Assembly (NCBI GenBank): GCA_964590315.1
Contig: CAZPVS010000019.1
Span: 1 to 19,379, forward strand
Source of the DNA: JALRHH01 sp964590315
GTDB taxonomy: Bacteria > Patescibacteriota > Saccharimonadia > Saccharimonadales > JALRHH01
Length of the DNA stretch: 19,379 nucleotides
Direction of reading: 5' to 3'
Shown here one piece after another: positions 14,851 to 19,379 of the stretch (positions are counted from its first letter, which is position 1; each line of letters opens with the position of its first letter). The translations under genes were made by a program, and so were the position numbers. The notes beneath the pieces are model-generated. The model was not told the DNA's origin. It made no database searches and was given only the letters and a program-made list of their open reading frames with translations.

Positions 14851-14858
14851 GTTAAGTC

Positions 14859-15230
14859 ATGACGACCAAAATTGCGATTATTGAAGATGATCAGGCGATA
14901 AGCCAGATGTATCGAATGAAGTTTGAGGCAGAAGGATTCGAAGTAGAAACCGCCGAGAACGGCCGGCTTGGACTTGAATTGGTTGATAAGATGCGGCCGG
15001 ACATCATCCTGCTCGACCTCATGATGCCAGAGATGACAGGTGATGAAATGCTCGTACAGATGCGAGCCACCAACTGGGGAAAAGACATAAAAGTCATCAT
15101 TCTTACCAACATGGGTGAACAAGAAGCGCCAGAAATAGTGAAGACACTCGCTGTACGGCGCTTTATTGTTAAAGCAGAGATGACCCCCCGCCAAGTTGCA
15201 GAGATGGTTAAACAAGAACTCGCCGCTTAA
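14859..15230 (+). CDS. Single-domain response regulator (receiver)
   Basis: A 123-residue CheY-like receiver without an output domain: Asp10-Asp11 pocket, phosphorylation site Asp53 (LLDLMMP), Thr83 and Lys105 (FIVKAEMTPRQV). It shares the MxGDEML and TPRQV signatures with the receiver at 13763, so the two are recent paralogues. The message appears leaderless and is driven by the second copy of the duplicated promoter module. The stop shares TTAA with the convergent coiled-coil gene at 15227-15508, the same arrangement as for the first receiver. Confidence 0.94.
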   Translation: MTTKIAIIEDDQAISQMYRMKFEAEGFEVETAENGRLGLELVDKMRPDIILLDLMMPEMTGDEMLVQMRATNWGKDIKVIILTNMGEQEAPEIVKTLAVRRFIVKAEMTPRQVAEMVKQELAA

Positions 15231-15508
15231 GCGGTTTTTTGTTCTAAGGTTGTGAGTCGTATGTCTGTTTCTTTTTCATGTGTGTCGAGTCGCTCATGTA
15301 GAGCATCGATTGCCTCGCCTACTCCGGCAAATCCATCGTCGACCTTTTGCTCCAGATTGACAAGCCGTTGATCAACACTGTCAATCCGTTGCTTGACACT
15401 GTCTAGCCGCTGATCTACGCCGTCAATTCGATCACCTAAGCGCTGCTCCGTTTGCGAAACGGTCGCGGCAATAAACTGCTTAAGATCATCGAGTTGTTCA
15501 TCATTCAT
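15227..15508 (-). CDS. Small coiled-coil protein
   Basis: A 93-residue protein made almost entirely of heptads: LGDRIDGVDQRLDSVKQRID, then SVDQRLVNLEQKVDD and a second half ending TTLEQKTA. It probably forms a long parallel or trimeric coiled coil. No membrane segment or signal is seen. A TGG-extended TAGAAT ends 6 nt before the ATG, so the message is leaderless. It diverges from murD with only 38 bp between the start codons. The function is unknown. Confidence 0.8.
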   Translation of the reverse strand: MNDEQLDDLKQFIAATVSQTEQRLGDRIDGVDQRLDSVKQRIDSVDQRLVNLEQKVDDGFAGVGEAIDALHERLDTHEKETDIRLTTLEQKTA

Positions 15509-15514
15509 GCATTC

Positions 15515-15538
15515 ATTCTACCATGCGTGCGGTACAAT
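15515..15538. promoter_or_regulatory. Interlocked divergent promoters for the coiled-coil gene and murD
   Basis: On the minus strand TGGTAGAAT (15515-15523) ends 6 nt before the ATG at 15508. On the plus strand TACAAT (15533-15538) ends 8 nt before the ATG at 15547. Both sites fit in the 38 bp between the genes, leaving no room for leaders, so the two promoters must compete for polymerase. Confidence 0.6.
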
Positions 15539-15546
15539 ATCGGTAC

Positions 15547-16842
15547 ATGAAAATAGCTATTGTCGGCTTCGATACCGAAGGTTCATCAACGTACGAGTAT
15601 TTGCGCTCACAAGGGCACAGCATAACGATTTGTGATCAGAATACTGAGGCTGCAGTGCCTGAGGGTGTCGCAACTAAACTTGGGACTAATTATCTTGAGG
15701 GTCTCGATCAATTCGATCTAATAGTACGCACGCCGGGGTTGCACCCTGCGAAGATACTAGCCCAAAATCCTAGCGTTCAGGCCAAGATTACTTCCCATCT
15801 CAATCTTTTTATGGAGTCTGTTCCGACAAAAAATATTATTGGCGTGACTGGAACAAAGGGTAAAGGCACAACGAGCTCACTCATCACTGAGATGCTCAGA
15901 GCAGATGGCAAAGATGTATTCTTGGGTGGAAATATTGGAATTCCCCCATTAGGATTCATTGAAAAACTGACGCAGGACTCATGGGTCGTACTAGAGTTGT
16001 CTAGTTTTCAACTTATCGATTTGAAATATTCACCGCATATAGGCGTCTGCTTGATGGTTGTCCCTGAACATCTTAATTGGCACGAAGACTATGAAGAGTA
16101 TGTTGCTGCCAAACAGCAGCTGTTCATACACCAGCAGGAAAAAGACATTGCCATTTATTATGCCCCTAATGAAACCTCCGAGAGCATCGCAGCTGCAAGC
16201 GAAGGGCAACTGCTCCCTTACATGCAACAGCCAGGCGCACGCGTCCAAGATGGAGTAATCAGCATAGACGGACAAGAAATCTGCAAAACGCATGAGCTAA
16301 GGTTACTCGGCGGCCATAATGTACAGAATGCATGCGCGGCCGTAACCGCAGTGTGGCAGGCTACACACAATATCCCCGCTATTCGGAAAGCTCTCACGAG
16401 CTTTAGTGGCCTAGAACACCGGCTGGAATTCGTCCGTCAATTTGATGGCGTCAAATATTATGACGACTCATTTGGAACCACGCCAGAAACAGCCATTGTC
16501 GCCATGGAGGCATTTGCCGAGCCAAAAGTCGTCATACTTGGTGGGTCAGATAAGGGAGCGTCATTTGAAGAACTCGCTCAGTCTGTCGTCAAAAATAACG
16601 TCCGGACAGTTATAGCTATTGGACAAATGGGACCAGTCATCGCACATGAGCTATCAAAATTAGGGTACGAACATATCGTTGAAGGTGCTCGGAATATGGC
16701 AGAGATTATTAGTCAGGCAAGAATCAGTGCCCAGGATGGAGACGTCGTTCTGCTGTCTACCGGCTGTGCGAGCTTTGGTATGTTCGAGAACTACAAAGAC
16801 CGTGGCAACCAATTTAAAGAAGCTGTTTTAGCACTCGAGTAA
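15547..16842 (+). CDS. murD: UDP-N-acetylmuramoyl-L-alanine:D-glutamate ligase
   Basis: A 431-residue cytoplasmic ligase that adds D-glutamate to UDP-MurNAc-L-alanine using ATP. Residues 1-90 form the nucleotide-sugar binding fold. The P-loop is TGTKGKGTT (101-109). HLNWHEDYEEYVAAK (175-189) includes the lysine that is carbamylated in the family. GGHNVQNACAA (255-265), the GLEHRLE turn (288-294) and YYDDSFGTTPET (304-315) come from the ATP and C-terminal domains. STGCASFGMFENYKDRGNQF (404-423) is the MurD-type end. The ATG at 15547 is preferred over 15523 because the Rossmann strand MKIAIVGF begins there and a -10 box sits 8 nt before it. Its last 29 bases overlap the 3' end of murI. Confidence 0.93.
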   Translation: MKIAIVGFDTEGSSTYEYLRSQGHSITICDQNTEAAVPEGVATKLGTNYLEGLDQFDLIVRTPGLHPAKILAQNPSVQAKITSHLNLFMESVPTKNIIGVTGTKGKGTTSSLITEMLRADGKDVFLGGNIGIPPLGFIEKLTQDSWVVLELSSFQLIDLKYSPHIGVCLMVVPEHLNWHEDYEEYVAAKQQLFIHQQEKDIAIYYAPNETSESIAAASEGQLLPYMQQPGARVQDGVISIDGQEICKTHELRLLGGHNVQNACAAVTAVWQATHNIPAIRKALTSFSGLEHRLEFVRQFDGVKYYDDSFGTTPETAIVAMEAFAEPKVVILGGSDKGASFEELAQSVVKNNVRTVIAIGQMGPVIAHELSKLGYEHIVEGARNMAEIISQARISAQDGDVVLLSTGCASFGMFENYKDRGNQFKEAVLALE

Positions 16843-17464
16843 GCTGCTCAATCACCGGCAACTCCGGTTGCAGCACTCGTGCCCCGTACGAACTAGCTAT
16901 CTCTTGTATGTCGGATTCGATCCAGTGGTAGTGAGTACATCCCAGCACGATAACATCAGCCCCCTGTTCTAGAGCGGGTGTGATGCATGCTCGAATTCTC
17001 TGGTCGTTAATGTCGTTACTCTCAATGAGCGAAGCCCAGTCACTACAATCCGGCTCTATAATTGTTTTATTCTCTGCGTAATGGTTCTTTAGGAATGCAT
17101 AACGGTCGCTGCCGAGTGTTCCTGGCGTTGCGCAGACCGCTATGATACCGCTACTTGTCTGGTCTGCTGCTGGCTTAATCATCGGCTCCATTCCTATCAA
17201 CGGAATGGGAATTTTATCGCGCAAACTATCGATGACAGTGGTGGTCACCGTATTGCATGCGATAACGATGACTTGGCATCCTTGATGCACGAGTTGCTGC
17301 AGTATCGGCTGCACAAGTTCCAGGAGTTGTGTCGGTGATTTATTGCCATACGGGACGTTCTGAGCATCATTGACGAATATCACCTCATGACTTGGCATTG
17401 CCCGCTCGATAGCCTGTGCGACCGATAATCCACCGATGCCAGAGTCAAATACCCCGATTTTCAT
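16814..17464 (-). CDS. murI: Glutamate racemase
   Basis: A 216-residue racemase that makes D-glutamate for peptidoglycan, the substrate of the convergent murD gene. The two catalytic cysteines are Cys70 in IACNTVTTT and Cys176 in LGCTHYHW. FDSGIGGLSV (6-15) and VNDAQNVPYG (31-40) are the usual N-terminal motifs, although the family more often has DxxRxPYG. The protein is shorter than the usual 255-270 residues, but both halves are complete. I take the ATG at 17464, 1 nt after the folD stop; the longer frame from 17518 lies inside folD. It is the second gene of a folD-murI operon. Confidence 0.92.
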   Translation of the reverse strand: MKIGVFDSGIGGLSVAQAIERAMPSHEVIFVNDAQNVPYGNKSPTQLLELVQPILQQLVHQGCQVIVIACNTVTTTVIDSLRDKIPIPLIGMEPMIKPAADQTSSGIIAVCATPGTLGSDRYAFLKNHYAENKTIIEPDCSDWASLIESNDINDQRIRACITPALEQGADVIVLGCTHYHWIESDIQEIASSYGARVLQPELPVIEQLTRVLKQLL

Positions 17465-17465
17465 G

Positions 17466-18275
17466 CTATACCTGCGTATGAGTACGCGCGGCGCGAATGA
17501 CGTTTTCGAACAAGGCACAGACGGTCAATGGACCAACACCACCCTTTTCGGGGGTAATAGTCAGATCATCACGTTCGAATAATTCAGGGGCGACATCACC
17601 GACCGTCTTGCCGTCTTCGCTGGCCACGCCTGCGTCAACAACTACCGCGCCCTGTTTAATCATATCTGGGTACAGGATGGCCGGGCTACCCGTAGCAGTA
17701 ATGATGATGTCGGCAGCTAATGTCATTGCCTGTAAATCAGTGGTACTTCTATCTGCAACGGTTACATCTATGTCAGACTCTCTCAGTATTTTCTCAAGTG
17801 GTGCACCGACCAGTTTGCCACGACCGATGAGCAAGACTTTTTTACCAGCAAGATTCACGTTATAACCAGCAAGGAGCCACATAATTGCCATTGGCGTAGC
17901 GGGTTCAAACATGGATGCTGCCCCTAATGCGTCAACATCTTTAGTTGCCGTGACCATGTTAACAATCGAGTCAGTTTCGGTAGGGTCAGACAGGGGTAGC
18001 TGCACGATGATACCGTGCACAGTCTCGTCTTTATTAAGGGCATCGATAACGACCGCCGCCTCGGACTGAGTAGGGTGATGTGACTCAACCTCTACGCCTA
18101 AATCAGCCCCATACCGTTTCTTGAGCCGAACGTAGGTGTTGATAACCGGATCATCCTTAACCTGGACAATAGCCAACTTGGGTACGACATGGTGTGCCTG
18201 CCGTAACCCACGTACCTGGTGCACTTGGCGTTGCTTGATGTAATCTGCTAATTCTTTGCCGTTGAGTATTTTCAC
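17466..18275 (-). CDS. folD: Methylene-tetrahydrofolate dehydrogenase / cyclohydrolase
   Basis: A 269-residue bifunctional enzyme interconverting 5,10-methylene-, methenyl- and 10-formyl-tetrahydrofolate with NADP. Tyr48 and Lys52 (TYVRLK) form the active-site YxxxK. VQLPLS (91-96), KDVDALG (112-118), GRGKLVGAP (151-159, nucleotide-binding) and TPEKGGVGPLT (241-251) follow in the usual order. The start is GTG, with the family's N-terminus directly after it. TATACT ends 7 nt before the GTG with TGCACA 17 bp further up, a leaderless arrangement. murI follows after one base. Confidence 0.94.
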   Translation of the reverse strand: MKILNGKELADYIKQRQVHQVRGLRQAHHVVPKLAIVQVKDDPVINTYVRLKKRYGADLGVEVESHHPTQSEAAVVIDALNKDETVHGIIVQLPLSDPTETDSIVNMVTATKDVDALGAASMFEPATPMAIMWLLAGYNVNLAGKKVLLIGRGKLVGAPLEKILRESDIDVTVADRSTTDLQAMTLAADIIITATGSPAILYPDMIKQGAVVVDAGVASEDGKTVGDVAPELFERDDLTITPEKGGVGPLTVCALFENVIRAARTHTQV

Positions 18276-18282
18276 TCGTACT

Positions 18283-18311
18283 AGTATATACGAATAGAGT
18301 CAGTCTGTGCA
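18283..18311 (-). promoter_or_regulatory. folD-murI promoter, leaderless
   Basis: TGCACA (complement of 18306-18311), a 17-bp spacer and TATACT (complement of 18283-18288). The -10 ends 7 nt before the GTG at 18275. Confidence 0.55.
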
Positions 18312-18336
18312 TAAAGTACCGTTTATATGATCGCTG

Positions 18337-18364
18337 TTTACAATCCAGTGGCGAGTTGTACAAT
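18337..18364 (+). promoter_or_regulatory. Promoter of the 230-aa membrane protein gene
   Basis: TTTACA, a 16-bp spacer and TACAAT, 27 bp before the ATG at 18392. The short leader contains a full AAGGAG. Confidence 0.55.
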
Positions 18365-18391
18365 GAAGCGTAAGCAACATAAGGAGTTCTC

Positions 18392-19084
18392 ATGGACCAG
18401 TCACCTGCCCCTACATCCACCAATAACTCATTCGTACCAGATAGCTGGCCGGGTGCATTTGGTGCTTACAAGTTCTCGCGCGACGCAGTAAAGTTCAACC
18501 TTGGCACAGTCTTGGGCGTTATCGGATTAATGATAGGCCTCAGTATTGTTGCTGACATGTTAACTACAGATAAGAATGTAACGCAATTATTGAATAATCT
18601 TGTTGGTATCTGGCTTGGTGCCGCCAGTACCTATGTTTTCTTGCGCAGTGTCAGGGGTACTAAAGTAGCGTTTGGCGAAGCGCTATCTAAGGGGCTCACC
18701 TTTTTCTTTAAGTATCTTCTGCTCAATATCGTGCTCTTCTTTCTACTTCTGGGCAGCCTACTACTTCTCATCGTACCGTTCTTCTTTGTTCTGCCGCGTA
18801 CATTGCTGGCACCATACTTTTTAATAGACAAAGACATGGGTCCTATCGAAGCCTTAAAGGCGAGCTGGAACGCTAGTAAGGGTCATGTTGCTCAGATATG
18901 GGGCATTATTGGTGCTTCCATCGCTATGGCGTTGCTCATCATTGTGCTTGTTGGTATTTACTTCTTGATTATGTATAGCGCCGTGTTTGCGGTTCTGTAC
19001 CTGTACATTATGAAAAATCATCAAACCGAAGCAAACGACGCGGTCAGCCCGGTTGCAGCCGCTCCGCAATCAACCGTTTCATAG
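18392..19084 (+). CDS. Multi-pass membrane protein, DUF975/YciC-like
   Basis: A 230-residue membrane protein. After a proline- and asparagine-rich N-terminal tail (1-20) come hydrophobic segments at about 36-56, 68-86, 104-145 (probably two helices) and 167-206 (probably two). The stretch PRTLLAPYFLIDKDMGPIEALKASWNASKGH (residues 135-165; key residues Pro149-Ile152 and Trp159) is typical of bacterial membrane proteins of the DUF975/YciC kind, whose function is poorly known. AAGGAG with a 5-nt gap precedes the ATG. The tail after 208 is soluble and alanine/proline-rich. No operon partner is visible. Confidence 0.7.
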   Translation: MDQSPAPTSTNNSFVPDSWPGAFGAYKFSRDAVKFNLGTVLGVIGLMIGLSIVADMLTTDKNVTQLLNNLVGIWLGAASTYVFLRSVRGTKVAFGEALSKGLTFFFKYLLLNIVLFFLLLGSLLLLIVPFFFVLPRTLLAPYFLIDKDMGPIEALKASWNASKGHVAQIWGIIGASIAMALLIIVLVGIYFLIMYSAVFAVLYLYIMKNHQTEANDAVSPVAAAPQSTVS

Positions 19085-19088
19085 TCAC

Positions 19089-19117
19089 TTGCATTAACAG
19101 AGGTACTTTGCTACAAT
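19089..19117 (+). promoter_or_regulatory. Promoter for the tRNA-Lys fragment / element B / tRNA-Lys transcript
   Basis: TTGCAT, a 17-bp spacer and TGC-extended TACAAT. It lies just before a GGTCCACA/TGTGGGCC hairpin (19123-19142), whose 3' arm includes the first five bases of the tRNA fragment. Confidence 0.65.
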
Positions 19118-19137
19118 CACCTGGTCCACACTATTGT

Positions 19138-19162
19138 GGGCCAGTAGCTCAGCTGGTTAGAG
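19138..19162 (+). repeat. 5' fragment of tRNA-Lys (perfect 25-bp direct repeat)
   Basis: Identical to 19313-19337, tRNA-Lys nucleotides 1-25 up to the end of the D-stem. The match stops where the TGAG of element B begins. The repeat period is 175 bp, close to the 181 bp of the tRNA-Glu pair although the repeated length is only half. Confidence 0.88.
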
Positions 19163-19251
19163 TGAGTACTGCCGGTGGCAGTTCGCAAGGGAATCTTCCG
19201 ATGAAAGCTATGCTTTCAATCGCGAAGTTCCGGGGTCGCGGAACGTGACCC
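19163..19251 (+). ncRNA. Structured element B between tRNA-Lys fragment and tRNA-Lys
   Basis: TGAG; P1 ACTGCC/GGCAGT with triloop GGT (19168-19182); TCGCAAG; P2 GGAA-T-CTTC paired with GAAG-TTCC (19190-19231), containing CGAT/ATCG and GAAAGC-TAT-GCTTTC; P3 GGGTCGCG/CGTGACCC with loop GAA (19233-19251). It is 89 nt against 91 nt in element A, with the same order, bulged T in P2, triloops and CGCAAG string. Sixty-one bases of AT-richer sequence then lead to tRNA-Lys. The RNA family is unknown to me. Confidence 0.6.
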
Positions 19252-19312
19252 TGCCTCTTCAAAGCTTTGCTTTGCCTGACATTAGCGTACATTTCAGTAA
19301 CATTATATCTAC

Positions 19313-19379
19313 GGGCCAGTAGCTCAGCTGGTTAGAGCACCTGCCTTTTAAGCAGGGTGTCGTGGGTTCGAGTCCTTCC
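19313..19379 (+). tRNA. tRNA-Lys (UUU), 3' end beyond the window
   Basis: Acceptor 5' strand GGGCCAG, D-arm GCTC/GAGC, anticodon stem CCTGC/GCAGG around CTTTTAA (anticodon TTT), then GTGTC and the T-loop TTCGAGT. The window ends in the T-arm, so the acceptor 3' strand and CCA cannot be seen. The visible T-stem is imperfect (GTGGG against CCTTC, with a T-T mismatch and a G-T pair), so intactness is not proven. Confidence 0.88.

Noticed and set aside
14565..15215. 216-codon frame on the minus strand
   Set aside because: It is antisense to the receiver gene at 14859 and to the 75-bp repeats; its product is basic and low-complexity with no domain, while the plus strand encodes a complete receiver.
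19138..19251. tmRNA or other known tRNA-like RNA
   Set aside because: There is no tRNA-Ala-type acceptor pairing, no tag reading frame and no 3' half of a tRNA-like domain.
1..19379. Alternative code (UGA as glycine), CRISPR array, toxin-antitoxin or defence island
   Set aside because: All conserved genes read through with standard stops, no regularly spaced repeats occur, and no defence-type domains were recognised.

Overview
The window looks like a chromosomal piece of a Candidatus Saccharibacteria (TM7/Patescibacteria) genome. This rests on gene content, not on a marker gene. The signs are a MurD with the TGTKGKGTT P-loop, free-standing CheY-like receivers, a 7TM-GAF sensor kinase, exported proteins ending in LV[N/D]TGAG plus a membrane anchor, very tight packing and many start codons 6-10 nt after a -10 box. 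The standard code fits, since no in-frame UGA is needed. Most of the window is low-to-mid 40s %GC by eye; one gene (4749-5942) is near 60%.

Layout. 1-3156 is the end of an integrated mobile element: a small membrane protein, a DUF5681-type protein, a strong promoter with stacked hairpins, a 51-aa protein and a large serine recombinase whose last codons lie inside tRNA-Glu(UUC). 3157-3400 (minus strand) holds a promoter, a 5' fragment of tRNA-Glu and a structured ~91-nt element just upstream of the intact tRNA-Glu. The same arrangement recurs at 19089-19379 with tRNA-Lys(UUU). 3546-7756 (minus) carries two wall-anchored-type PKD surface proteins flanking a GC-rich secreted protein that lies between 24-bp inverted repeats. 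7887-10100 (minus) is a sensor histidine kinase. 10210-13482 (minus) is a three-gene operon: pyruvoyl-dependent arginine decarboxylase, a membrane/GNAT-like protein and an LPG-synthase-C-type acyltransferase, behind a consensus promoter and a leader terminator. 13763-15508 has two receivers, each meeting a convergent small gene at a shared TTAA stop, with a duplicated promoter module between them. 15547-18275 holds murD, murI and folD; 18392-19084 is a multi-pass membrane protein.

How the parts fit. MurI makes the D-glutamate that MurD adds to the peptidoglycan precursor, and their genes overlap tail to tail. The surface proteins need a sortase, which is not in the window. The kinase and the two receivers are plausible phosphorelay partners but are not in one operon. 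The decarboxylase operon would make agmatine next to two transferase-like proteins, whose substrates I cannot assign.

The strongest unexplained signal is the pair of tRNA-fragment-linked elements. They share little sequence, yet have the same order of hairpins, the same loop sizes and compensating base changes. Both lie between a promoter and an intact tRNA whose 5' part is duplicated upstream.
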